DNA from: Trichocoleus desertorum NBK24 | GTDB taxonomy: Bacteria; Cyanobacteriota; Cyanobacteriia; FACHB-46 | DNA: 64,000 bases | Assembly (NCBI RefSeq): GCF_030409055.1 | Contig: NZ_CP116619.1 | Span: forward strand, 5,014,924 to 5,078,923 | Direction of reading: 5' to 3' | In this document: positions 16,936-25,680 of the stretch, piece by piece | How positions within the stretch are numbered: position 1 is the first letter of the stretch | How the letters are laid out: each line of letters begins with the position of its first letter | Position numbers and translations under genes: made by a program | Notes under the pieces: generated by a model | Told to the model about the DNA's origin: nothing | Seen by the model: only the letters and a program-made list of their open reading frames with translations | Database searches by the model: none

Positions 16936-18351
16936 CTATTGTTGCCAGTTAGCTCGATAAATGGCCTGAGATCCATCATTGAACTCCACCAAAAACACGA
17001 GCGCTTTGCCACTGATCCCTTGAGGATTTAATCTGAGACGGTTCACGATTTTCTGATCCAACAGATCCCCTGTTGCGATGACTCGGCTTAAAGATTGGCT
17101 GAGGCGATCGAGATCTTCATCACTCAAGCGATCGCCAACTTTCACCATTGAGCTTAAAGGCTTAGTGGAACGTGTATAAATTCCTGACTGGTAGTAAATA
17201 TTTGCCGGGGAAGGGTCACCCCAAAACTGACCAACCAAAGCTAGAGTATCCTGATCCATTGCTACTTCTGCGAAGCCTTGAAAAATATGACCCAATCCTT
17301 TAGGAACAGGAATTCTGGGAACTGCGACAATTTCGCTCTTCCCTGGTTCTGCTAGTGAACTGAGTTGTACCTGAGGTTCGGAATGAAAGCTATGCAGAAC
17401 GCGATCGCCCATTGCAGCTGTACCTGGTCCCCAGGCATAGTCCTTGGGGTGAATGTGGGGGATTTCAGTCGGCGAGTCGGTAAAGCGAAAAAACTTCTTG
17501 GCGCGATTCTTGCCATCCCAAGTCCAAACACTGAAATAAACCGCTTGTCCGTCTGCAATAGGAAATTCATCAAAGCTGCGGAAAGTTGAGGTTGTCGAAT
17601 CTGCAATGACCTCTAGGGTGCCGTCATGCCAGCGATAAATTCCTTCAATGTAAGGTTTGGGTAGCTGCTGTAAGTAGTGAACAAAATCCGCTGATTGCAG
17701 ATAGCCCTCTGTTGGTGCTGATTTCGCCCAGAAGACAACATCGGTACCAACCAGAAAAGGAGTTCTAAAAAAACCAAATTTCAGATTGCTATTAGGCATC
17801 AACATCGTGCTATCTGCAACGATCTGGAGTTCGCCCTGATGGTAGAGGTAGATCCCCCAGTCTTTTAGTTGGGGTCCCCACTCCTTTAAGGGATTTTTGC
17901 TCATGCCATAATCCAGTTCGTAAGGCCCAGGTTGGCGGTCTGGTCGAGAAGGATAAACTTCCTGACTGACTCCGACAAACGCGATCGCCTCTGAACTGAC
18001 CGCTAGACAATGAAAACCGCCAAAGGTTGCGTCTTGCTGAGGAACTGGAGTGAGAACATTAGCAACGACGCTGAGAATACCGTTCTGATAAGAATAGATC
18101 CCGTCTTGATAGCACTTGGTGTTCCGATTAAATGCTTGGGTGGGGCTACCCGAAAATATAATCTGCTTTCCGGCGATCGCTGGAGGTGAGAAATTGCCAA
18201 AAGTAGGCCGAGGAGTTGAAATCTGCTCTTGCCTTTTGAGAATGCCTTTGAACGAACGCAGGAGATTGCTAAAAGGATTTTGAGTATCTGGAATTGAAGC
18301 TGGAGTGGGAATTGAAGTTTGATAATCAGCGATTTTAGTAAAAGTAAACAT
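16936..18351 (-). CDS. Beta-propeller-like protein (DUF7453-type repeats)
   Basis: 471 residues from the ATG at 18351, which has AGGAG at a good distance. The sequence is made of recurring units with GIYxYxxGxLxxVAD (GIYSYQNGILSVVAN, GIYLYHQGELQIVAD, GIYRWHDGTLEVIAD, GIYTRSTKPLSSMV), each followed by a P-x-x-x-F-x-x-F segment and G-x-x-V-x-F. This is the pattern of a beta-propeller in which each blade reports 'quantity on/off' type strands; function is unknown. No signal peptide is evident. Confidence 0.7.
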   Translation of the reverse strand: MFTFTKIADYQTSIPTPASIPDTQNPFSNLLRSFKGILKRQEQISTPRPTFGNFSPPAIAGKQIIFSGSPTQAFNRNTKCYQDGIYSYQNGILSVVANVLTPVPQQDATFGGFHCLAVSSEAIAFVGVSQEVYPSRPDRQPGPYELDYGMSKNPLKEWGPQLKDWGIYLYHQGELQIVADSTMLMPNSNLKFGFFRTPFLVGTDVVFWAKSAPTEGYLQSADFVHYLQQLPKPYIEGIYRWHDGTLEVIADSTTSTFRSFDEFPIADGQAVYFSVWTWDGKNRAKKFFRFTDSPTEIPHIHPKDYAWGPGTAAMGDRVLHSFHSEPQVQLSSLAEPGKSEIVAVPRIPVPKGLGHIFQGFAEVAMDQDTLALVGQFWGDPSPANIYYQSGIYTRSTKPLSSMVKVGDRLSDEDLDRLSQSLSRVIATGDLLDQKIVNRLRLNPQGISGKALVFLVEFNDGSQAIYRANWQQ

Positions 18352-18500
18352 CAAACTCTCCTAAAAGACTCATAGCAACAAGCATGGCAAATTGTTGGCA
18401 GAGCTACAAAAGTTCTATCTTGTGGCGGAGAGCGTAGCAGTTAAGCGGGCTGAATCGTGAGTTAGGTTGGAGCAAAGCGCACGCCTAAAGGAGCAAGACT

Positions 18501-19607
18501 ATGCCAGCAGGTTTTCTACTCAGCCGAATTGTGTTGCAGTTCAATAAAGAGTTGCGAGCAGTGTCAGAAGACCTTTCGGGTGTAGTTTATACCCCTGATG
18601 GCTCTCTTTGGGTTGCTTCCGACGAAACGGCAACAGTAGAGCGACTGTCTCTGGTAGACCCTTACATCTATGGCAACCACCGTCAATTTACACTGGCAGA
18701 ATTAATCACGCTCCCCAATCAAGAAGAGATCGAAATTGACATAGAGGGGATGACTTACGCCGATGATTACCTCTGGTTAACTGGATCTCACAGCACCAAA
18801 CGTAAGAAAGTTAAAGACAGTAAAAACAATCAGGAGAATCTGGCTCGGCTCACCGAAGTCACCTTTGATCCCAATCGTTATGTTTTGGCGCGTATCCCAG
18901 TCATGAATGGTGACTTGGTCAAATCTTGTGCTCAGTCTCATGATCCTAACCAAAAGCTGACTGCCGCCACCTTAAACCGAACTAACAACGGCAATATCTT
19001 GATTGATGCCTTGAAGTCTGACTTGCACCTTGGCCCTTTCTTGGCTACAGACCCGCAAAGTCAAGACAAACCCTTGGTATTACCTGGGAAAGATAACGGG
19101 TTTGATCTGGAAGGTCTCGCTGTCTGTGGCGATCGCCTCTTCCTCGGCTTGCGGGGGCCAGTGCTGAGAGGCTGGGCAATCATTCTCGAAATTGAAGTAG
19201 AAGCTGCCACACCTGAAACCCTTAGCCTCAAACCAATTGGTGAGTCTGGCGAACACTACAAAAAACATTTTGTTGATTTAGGCGGCTTGGGCATTCGTGA
19301 CCTATGCTTTCAAGGCGAAGATCTGCTCATTTTAGCTGGGCCTACGATGGTGCTCGACGGCTCAATTCGACTCTTCCGTTTATCGGGGGCATTAGGCCTA
19401 AGTCAAGACAGCCTCTGTGCACAGGAAGCGGGCAAATTAGACGCATTATTTGATATTCCCTACGGCATTGGGTGCGATCGCGCTGAAGGGATGTGTTTGT
19501 TTGCTTGTATTGGCGACACACCTTCCCTATTAACCGTGTATGATTCTCCTTCTGAATTACGGCTGCATGGCTTGAAAGGGGTTTTAGCCGATGTTTTTAA
19601 GCTGTAA
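18501..19607 (+). CDS. DUF3616-family protein
   Basis: 368 residues. It matches the DUF3616 pattern: GVVYTPDGSLWVASDE at the start, DIEGMTYADDYLWLTGSHS (about 80-100), NGFDLEGLAVCGDRLFLGLR (about 200-220) and LGIRDLCFQGEDLLILAGPT (about 255-275). The repeated G-x-x-L-W/F-L-G-x strands suggest a beta-propeller or related barrel. The biochemical role is not known. It has a GGAG upstream of the ATG and is divergent from the propeller-like gene to its left. Confidence 0.85.
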   Translation: MPAGFLLSRIVLQFNKELRAVSEDLSGVVYTPDGSLWVASDETATVERLSLVDPYIYGNHRQFTLAELITLPNQEEIEIDIEGMTYADDYLWLTGSHSTKRKKVKDSKNNQENLARLTEVTFDPNRYVLARIPVMNGDLVKSCAQSHDPNQKLTAATLNRTNNGNILIDALKSDLHLGPFLATDPQSQDKPLVLPGKDNGFDLEGLAVCGDRLFLGLRGPVLRGWAIILEIEVEAATPETLSLKPIGESGEHYKKHFVDLGGLGIRDLCFQGEDLLILAGPTMVLDGSIRLFRLSGALGLSQDSLCAQEAGKLDALFDIPYGIGCDRAEGMCLFACIGDTPSLLTVYDSPSELRLHGLKGVLADVFKL

Positions 19608-19620
19608 CCTTCTTCTTAAG

Positions 19621-19644
19621 AACCTGAGAACCTGAGAACCTGAG
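19621..19644. repeat. 8-bp x 3 direct tandem repeat
   Basis: AACCTGAG is repeated three times without change between two convergent genes. It is short and probably a replication-slippage product. Confidence 0.8.
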
Positions 19645-19647
19645 AAA

Positions 19648-21288
19648 CTATTCTTGTGAGTACTCTTGAGGGCCAGAGATGTCACTGAGTAAGTTGTCTG
19701 GGCTTTCGTTCTTGGTCTTCCGGGTTTGCCACGCTGCATAGAAAAACAGAATCGCTAGCAAACAATAGCCCACGGCCCAATCACCTCCAGCACCCCATCC
19801 CAAATGGATCACCGTATCCGCGATCGCCCAGTTATAGCTGTGCATTAACCCTACCCAAGAGAGTCCCGCTGCGGCTAAGGACCACAGGGCAGCCTGTTTA
19901 AACTTGCGCTCAATAATATAAACCGTGATCCCTGCGAGGAGCATGGCAGAAAAGATAAAGCCTTGCTCCAAGGCAAATGCCCCATCAATAAACATGCCGC
20001 TGTTTTGAAAAGATGGAATCAACCCAGGATTAAAAGGTTGGGCGGGAGTCCCCAACCCCGCAGCCCGCAAAGCATTCTTTGCAACTAGCACTCCCCAAGC
20101 CGCGATCGCAGGTAATAGCCCCACAACCACGGCTGGAGCATGGCGCAACGGCGTAGCTGTAAAGCTCTGGGCCACAATTACAATTGCAATCCAAAGCACG
20201 ATCGCCATCCCCGCTTCAATCGGGACAAAGTAAGCGAGCAAGCCGACCGTTCCGCTCAAGCACAACAAGGCCATCACAATGCCATTGAGCGTCGAGTAAC
20301 CAACCCTCGCCCCCAGCGCTTTCCAACCAGGATGACCGATGTAAATGGTTGTGGGAAAACAAGATCCATACAGAGCAGCCACAATTGTGCCAATCCCATT
20401 AACTGCTAAACAAGGGGCCGTTGGGTAAGAGTCTCCGGCGGCTTCGGCACTCTCCAAATTTTGAATACTGCCAATCAAGTTGAACAGGCCCATTGGCAAA
20501 ATCACACTTAAGTAATCGATCAGAACCGATCGCCCTTGCCATAGCTCCCCTAACCAGAACCTTGGTAAGTAAAAGCCTACGGGTTCTAGGGCCGTTGCGA
20601 AGCGAGTGGCATCCCAACTTACGAGTCCGGTTCCCCAAGCCAGCCCAATGCCCAGTAGCACCGCTAATAGACCCCCTGGAATCGCAAAGCGCACTTGACC
20701 AAAGTAGGTCAAAAGGATCACGCCCAACGGCACCAAACCCACAATAGGACTTGCGAAAGTGCGGAACAAAAAATCCATTGCAATGAAGGTTACTGCAATG
20801 CCACCTAAGGTCGAGAGTAAAGCTGCCCTCGGCGCGAGTCGGCGCACACCCTCGCCAATCCAAGCGCCTGCTAGTTCGATCAGACCGGAGCCTAAACAAG
20901 CGACCAAACCTGCTTGCCAAGCTAGTTCTGCGGCTTGCTCTGGGGATACTCCTTGAGCGATCGCCGCTAGTTTGACGGGCAACATAACCAAAAATACGTA
21001 AGCAAAGAGACTCACCGTATTGATGCCGTAGGGTAAGGCGGTAATATCATGCCGCTGCTCTTGTTTGCCTTGTCGGTAAGCTAGCCAAGCGTAATAGAAG
21101 TTACCTACAATTAGACTTAGGGCAACACCAGGTAGAACACGGCCATACAGAATTGTGCCTGGGAAATTAAGTACGCCTTGGCACAGACTGACAATCACCA
21201 AGATTTGAATGAAATTGTCGAGCGCAAGGCCAAAAAAGCCATCAATATCCCTGCGGACAAACCAGTGCGGAGAGTTAATTGGTTGCAT
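19648..21288 (-). CDS. NCS2-family nucleobase/purine permease-like membrane protein
   Basis: 546 residues with about 12 or more membrane segments. The layout fits the NCS2 (AzgA-like) transporters: an N-terminal RRDIDGFFGLALDNFIQIL, then ALPYGINTVSLFAYVFL, and the paired substrate-site regions GSIQNLESAEAAGDSYP and FPTTIYIGHPGWKALGARVG, where AzgA proteins have the E and T residues that contact purines. The likely substrate is a purine or related compound carried with protons; this is inferred. The C-terminal 25 residues are hydrophilic. It is convergent with the DUF3616 gene. Confidence 0.8.
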   Translation of the reverse strand: MQPINSPHWFVRRDIDGFFGLALDNFIQILVIVSLCQGVLNFPGTILYGRVLPGVALSLIVGNFYYAWLAYRQGKQEQRHDITALPYGINTVSLFAYVFLVMLPVKLAAIAQGVSPEQAAELAWQAGLVACLGSGLIELAGAWIGEGVRRLAPRAALLSTLGGIAVTFIAMDFLFRTFASPIVGLVPLGVILLTYFGQVRFAIPGGLLAVLLGIGLAWGTGLVSWDATRFATALEPVGFYLPRFWLGELWQGRSVLIDYLSVILPMGLFNLIGSIQNLESAEAAGDSYPTAPCLAVNGIGTIVAALYGSCFPTTIYIGHPGWKALGARVGYSTLNGIVMALLCLSGTVGLLAYFVPIEAGMAIVLWIAIVIVAQSFTATPLRHAPAVVVGLLPAIAAWGVLVAKNALRAAGLGTPAQPFNPGLIPSFQNSGMFIDGAFALEQGFIFSAMLLAGITVYIIERKFKQAALWSLAAAGLSWVGLMHSYNWAIADTVIHLGWGAGGDWAVGYCLLAILFFYAAWQTRKTKNESPDNLLSDISGPQEYSQE

Positions 21289-21635
21289 GTTTATGCTCCA
21301 GCTTCTGTAGCCAAGAGTTTATCGTTAAAAAAGCTACAAATCGCTAGTATCTCAGACTAAAGCACCCATGCTCATAAGTGCGAGTTAGACTTGACTTGCG
21401 TTGACAAGGATATTTCAAACTACTGGAACGGTTAGGTAAAATTTGTTGCTGTTACTACTAATTGTTGTTGTTAGTATCGTACTTAACAAACTCATCAACT
21501 GCACTCCAACTTATGTATTCAAAGTAACAAGGATTCTTAACTAACAACTGCCAGAAGGTAGATGGTTAAACTTGTTAAATAATTATTTAATCGATTAATA
21601 TTTAGACAGATTTCGTTTATAAAGAAGCGCGACTT
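21289..21635. other. AT-rich divergent intergenic region
   Basis: 347 bases between the permease and the second BON-like gene, with runs of TTGTTGTTG and TTAACAA. Promoters for both are expected. I see no RNA gene or clear inverted repeat. Confidence 0.4.
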
Positions 21636-21995
21636 ATGGGTTCATCACCAACTACCTTGAAGTTCAAGTCGGCACAAGCTGCTAACTTAAGTCCCAGTCA
21701 AGCTTTCGTTAGCTCGATTACTCGGTCCGCTCTATTCCAGACAATACCCCCAGAGCGAATTGGGCTAAATGGTGAATATGATCATCGTGGTTTGGCTAAG
21801 CGGGTACAACTGGCCTTCCAACAAACCTTTTCCTCGGAGCAAATCCAATCCCTTGTAGTATCTCAGCGTGGCAGAGTAGTAGTGCTCAAGGGTCAAGTCG
21901 CTAAAAGCCTCCTGAAAAGGTTAGTCGAGATTGCTGCCAAGATTCATGGAGCCACTGATGTTGAGGTTTATGCAGTGAATGCAGTTGAAAAATGA
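21636..21995 (+). CDS. Small BON-domain-like protein (paralogue 2)
   Basis: 119 residues. Its C-terminal 80 residues align with the protein at 1548: PPERIGLNGEYDHRGLAKRV, QRGRVVVLKGQV and IHGATDVEVYAV. The N-terminal part is different and Ser/Ala-rich. The region has the beta-alpha-beta look of a BON domain. Function is unknown; having two copies with conserved PPERxGLNGEYD suggests a shared, specific role. No signal peptide is visible. Confidence 0.75.
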   Translation: MGSSPTTLKFKSAQAANLSPSQAFVSSITRSALFQTIPPERIGLNGEYDHRGLAKRVQLAFQQTFSSEQIQSLVVSQRGRVVVLKGQVAKSLLKRLVEIAAKIHGATDVEVYAVNAVEK

Positions 21996-22158
21996 GGCTA
22001 GACCTTCTTGATGCAAGCGATCGCCTTGATTTCTGCCTTGATTTCCGTAGTTCTGAAATGACTCCCTGCGATCGCCCTTGCTACTTGGCTTGAGGACATC
22101 TCTGTAAAACGAGATATACTGTCTCTCAAGAATATGCTTACGTTTAGCTTGAATTGCA

Positions 22159-22620
22159 ATGCTGCATTTAGCCCAAGTGCAAAAAAAAGGATTTTTAGGA
22201 AAAGCGGAGCTGCGATTGCTCGCTCGGCAAAAATCCGAAACTACCTGGGCCTTAGCTGCTGACGAAGATGCCATTTTGTCTGCGGAAGCCAATGCTTTCG
22301 GAGAAGGGACTTTAGTTTTGCTCGAACTGGCAGAAGACCGTCAAGTGACCAACCTCCAAGATGCTACTGGGTGGGTACTTGAGTTAGTGCAGAAGTATTT
22401 GATTGCGGGCCTAACGCCAGCGCTCTTGCAGCAAGAAGCAGAGCGGGCTGAGCAATGGCGGCAGTCTTTGACCCTACAGAGCCAAGAATTAGGACGACGC
22501 ACTCTAGAAGTAGAAGCTCGACGCGAGCAGATTCAGGAACTCGAAGAAAACCTGAAGCGTGAGAAAAAAGAGCTGGAAGCCTTAGCTCAGCAGTTAAAAG
22601 TTTTGCTACAAGATGACTAA
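22159..22620 (+). CDS. Conserved hypothetical protein with C-terminal coiled coil
   Basis: 153 residues. The first 85 form a compact globular part (KKGFLGKAELRLLARQKSE, then GTLVLLELAEDRQV and DATGWVLELVQKYLIAGLTP). The remainder is a strongly charged heptad-rich coiled coil (LQSQELGRRTLEVEARREQI and beyond). The type is frequent in cyanobacteria, without known function. The start is the ATG at 22159. Confidence 0.75.
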   Translation: MLHLAQVQKKGFLGKAELRLLARQKSETTWALAADEDAILSAEANAFGEGTLVLLELAEDRQVTNLQDATGWVLELVQKYLIAGLTPALLQQEAERAEQWRQSLTLQSQELGRRTLEVEARREQIQELEENLKREKKELEALAQQLKVLLQDD

Positions 22621-22803
22621 CTGCCAGCCTTTTGAAGATCGCTTGCGAATCTACTGGGAATAGCGGGATAAATTGTAGCCAATTGTACAAAGACAAAAGT
22701 ACTTCCTAAGGCAGAATTAACGCTGCCTTGGTTTACGTTAAGTTGAAATTAAGAAGTTTTTAATAATTAGGACTCGGTGTCACTAAATTACTAAAGGGTG
22801 GCT

Positions 22804-23067
22804 ATGGAAAATTCTGACACTACAGCGAAAGACAACTTTTTATACCCTAGAAGCCGCTATTACGGTAAATTTACCCCCGAAACGCTAGCTTTTAATGCCA
22901 ATCTGCAAGAGTTTTCTCAGAAAGTCTCCTATATTACTGCTCTAGAAACAGGGGGTAAGCTTTCTTCTGAGCAAGCTTATAAGCGAGTAAAAACTTTGTG
23001 GAAGCAGCTAAAGCGGAGTCATAAAGCGTTGGGAGTCGATACAAATTCCTTTCCTGACCATCTGTAA
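22804..23067 (+). CDS. Small conserved cyanobacterial protein (DUF7219-like)
   Basis: About 87 residues. The ATG at 22804 (MENSDTTAKDN) is preferred over a GTG two codons upstream. The conserved core reads FLYPRSRYYGKFTPETLAFN then LQEFSQKVSYITALETGGK and KTLWKQLKRSHKALGV. It is helical and soluble and has no catalytic motif. I recall similar small proteins in most cyanobacteria, with no function known. The hairpin at 23185-23233 lies downstream. Confidence 0.7.
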   Translation: MENSDTTAKDNFLYPRSRYYGKFTPETLAFNANLQEFSQKVSYITALETGGKLSSEQAYKRVKTLWKQLKRSHKALGVDTNSFPDHL

Positions 23068-23184
23068 TGGGGTGGGTTGGAAAAATCTAAATTCCACTAG
23101 TCTCCTTAACCAGTGCTAAATCTACACATCAGCCAGGTGAGTGTATAGGAGCATAAAGATAACCTTAAAATGGCCTCTCAGTAC

Positions 23185-23240
23185 AAAGCGATCGCTCTAC
23201 TCCAGGTATTAGAAGAAGGAGGGCGATCGCTTTAGTTTTA
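23185..23240. terminator. Hairpin built from two HIP1 sites
   Basis: AAAGCGATCGC (23185-23195) pairs with GCGATCGCTTT (23223-23233), with CTCC/GGAG extending the stem, and TTAGTTTTAG after it. It sits between convergent genes and could terminate both. Each arm contains a GCGATCGC palindrome, so slipped pairings are also possible. Confidence 0.55.
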
Positions 23241-23258
23241 GTTTACGTTTAGTTAGCT

Positions 23259-25379
23259 TTATCGAGCGACAGCAGCAGGTAGAGCCAGCGGAGGTGATGA
23301 GTTTACCCCACTATTTCGGCTGGAAGAACCATTCGTTGCAGAATTAGGAGTTCTAGAAGCGGCATCTTCTTTGAGCAACACTTCCCGAATGAAGCGAGCT
23401 GCCACTCGTTGGGCTAAACCACTGGCGATTTGCTGCCCCATATGCTGAGTTTCTGGCTTAGCCAACAACCGAGGAATTAAGGGTAGCAGTTGACCTGCAT
23501 CAAAGCCTTGAGTTTCCCGAAGAATGCCCCAAATCCGTTTAATGTGTTCTAGACTTTGTTGTTCATCGGCTGGAGCAGCCGCTTGTTGGTTGACGGCTAA
23601 CCCTACCCGCTCCCGCACGAGGTAGGTGAGGTTATAGACGGCATTGCGCCCCAATGCATCCACCCCTTTAATAATTTCATCTACTAATCTGTTGCGAATG
23701 AACGCGCCTCGTTCTGAGAAGAGAAAATCTACTGCCTGGTTCATGACTTGATTTAAATCATAGTCTTGGCTGTTGCGGGCGTTTTTGAGCAAATTCTCTA
23801 AACGGTTCCACCGGAAGCTGCCATCTTTGAACAGTAGGTCACGGAGGGAGTTGCGCAGCTCCGGAGCAGGGTCGGTTAACAGGCGCTTGGAGACATAAGG
23901 ATAGGCTTTGCTGAGCACCTTAAAATCAGGATCTACGTTGATCGCAATGCCTTCTAAGGTGACGAGCGATCGGATGATCAGCGCGTAATAAGCGGGCACC
24001 CGGAAAGGATACTCGTACATCAGCGCCGAGAACTCGTCGGTGATGCTCTTGAAGTTCAGCTCCGCCACACTTGCTCCGAGGGCGTTACTGAAGACGTTCG
24101 CTAAAGCGGGAATAATTGGGGTGAGGTCAGTTTCTGGAGTCAGAAATTCCAGCTTGACATAATCGTGAGCCAACCCCTCAAAGTCCCGGTTCACCATATG
24201 AACCACGGCCTCGATCAAACCGTAGCGTTGGTAGGGCTTCACTTCGCTCATCATGCCGAAGTCTAGATAAGCTAGCTTGCCGTCTGGTGTGGCTAGCAAG
24301 TTGCCTGGGTGTGGGTCAGCATGGAAAAAGCCATGTTCTAGGAGTTGGCGTAGGGAGCACTGCACTCCCACCTCGATCAGATAGCTCGCATCAATGCCTT
24401 GCGCTTTAAGTTGTTCTGGCTGAGTCAGCTTGGTGCCGTTGATCCATTCCATCGTCAGCACGCGCCGACGGGTATATTCCCAATAAATTTTAGGAACGTA
24501 AATATCTTGTAAGTGGCCGTAAAGCCGAGCAAATCGCTCCGCATTGTGCCCTTCGTGGATGTAATCCATCTCTTCGAAGACACGGCTGCCGAATTCATCC
24601 AAGATGGCAACAAGGTCACTCCGGACTTGTTTAATGTTTCGCTGAGCCCAACCTGCGAGACCTCTAAGCAAATATAAATCTAGGGTAATATTTTGGGCTA
24701 AATCAGGCCGCTGTACCTTAACTGCGACCACTTCTCCGGTTTTAAGTCTGCCTTTGTAAACCTGGCCTAAAGATGCCGCCGCGATGGGTTGGGGTGTCAG
24801 TTCGGCGTAAATCTCTTCTGGGCGATCGCCTAGTTCTTCTTCAATAAACTGGTAAGCCAGCTCATTGGGAAAGGGCGGTAGCTGATCTTGAAGTTGAGTC
24901 AGTTCTTCTAAAAACAGCGGGGGAACCAGATCGGGCCGCGTAGAGAGGGCTTGCCCCACTTTAATGTAGGCTGGCCCCAATACGGTCAAAACTTCCCGCA
25001 AGCGAACGGCGCGACGGCGTTGATTTTTAGCTCCTTGTCCTGTCCGCTTGTCCCACCATAGGCTCAGCCCAAAGGTTAAAAATGGCCAAATAATGGTGAG
25101 TAAGCGCCCCCATACTTGCAACGGTCTGGAGCGGTAGTAGTCTGCGATCGCCGCTGGGTCATAGCGTAGGCCAGCAATTTCTGGATCAAATTCGGCTTCA
25201 ACCAAGGGTTCCGGCGTTAGCATTTCTGGCGGCAGAGCGATCGGCTCACTTTTTACCGTGATAGTTGAAGGGGACGTTGAGTTTGTCACTGCTATTCCTG
25301 CTGGAATGGCAGACTCTGGCTGAACTGAGCGTAAGTCAGTCCGCATGTTAGTAGAAGATACAGGCTCAACATTCTTCAT
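23259..25379 (-). CDS. ABC1/AarF/UbiB-family atypical kinase
   Basis: 706 residues. UbiB-family proteins are kinase-like ATPases linked to quinone biosynthesis or lipid homeostasis; cyanobacterial and plastid members are linked to prenyl-lipids. The hallmark elements are present: the KxGQ motif (KVGQ, about 140-143), the Ala-rich loop replacing the Gly-rich loop (AAASLGQVYKG, about 200-210), the lysine in VAVKVQRPD, the catalytic HADPHPGNL and the metal-binding LDFGMM. The first 90 residues are a low-complexity extension rich in Pro/Ser/Thr. Two hydrophobic C-terminal stretches common in the family are not evident. It is divergent from recN. Confidence 0.9.
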   Translation of the reverse strand: MKNVEPVSSTNMRTDLRSVQPESAIPAGIAVTNSTSPSTITVKSEPIALPPEMLTPEPLVEAEFDPEIAGLRYDPAAIADYYRSRPLQVWGRLLTIIWPFLTFGLSLWWDKRTGQGAKNQRRRAVRLREVLTVLGPAYIKVGQALSTRPDLVPPLFLEELTQLQDQLPPFPNELAYQFIEEELGDRPEEIYAELTPQPIAAASLGQVYKGRLKTGEVVAVKVQRPDLAQNITLDLYLLRGLAGWAQRNIKQVRSDLVAILDEFGSRVFEEMDYIHEGHNAERFARLYGHLQDIYVPKIYWEYTRRRVLTMEWINGTKLTQPEQLKAQGIDASYLIEVGVQCSLRQLLEHGFFHADPHPGNLLATPDGKLAYLDFGMMSEVKPYQRYGLIEAVVHMVNRDFEGLAHDYVKLEFLTPETDLTPIIPALANVFSNALGASVAELNFKSITDEFSALMYEYPFRVPAYYALIIRSLVTLEGIAINVDPDFKVLSKAYPYVSKRLLTDPAPELRNSLRDLLFKDGSFRWNRLENLLKNARNSQDYDLNQVMNQAVDFLFSERGAFIRNRLVDEIIKGVDALGRNAVYNLTYLVRERVGLAVNQQAAAPADEQQSLEHIKRIWGILRETQGFDAGQLLPLIPRLLAKPETQHMGQQIASGLAQRVAARFIREVLLKEDAASRTPNSATNGSSSRNSGVNSSPPLALPAAVAR

Positions 25380-25680
25380 GGGTTCAAGACGGATTGAGGA
25401 GCAGCGATGTTAAGTATTGTAACAACTCACCTCATCATAGCTCTGAGTTCAGGTTTACTCTAGCTTTTGGTTGAGTTGGTCAATTCTCATTTCATGGGCG
25501 AGCGGGCAGCAGTAAGGCAACTCACACTAAACTAAATGGGTAGCCCCTTCTGATTTGATGTGGTTTCTAACAGTTTCCACCAACAAGAGACCTGATTTTA
25601 CCTGCTGCTTAGGACGCAGTATCTTCAGTGTCTAGGGAGTTCGAAGTTTTTTCCTCTTCCTTCAAGGTCAATTCTGTCTC
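25380..25680. other. Divergent intergenic region ABC1 / recN
   Basis: 301 bases with no coding frame of quality and no RNA gene visible. It must carry the promoters of both divergent genes. I could not find a LexA-type box here. Confidence 0.4.

Noticed and set aside
20399-20920. 173-codon open frame opposite the permease
   Set aside because: It is a shadow of the membrane-protein gene, with Arg/Ser/Cys-rich nonsense sequence.
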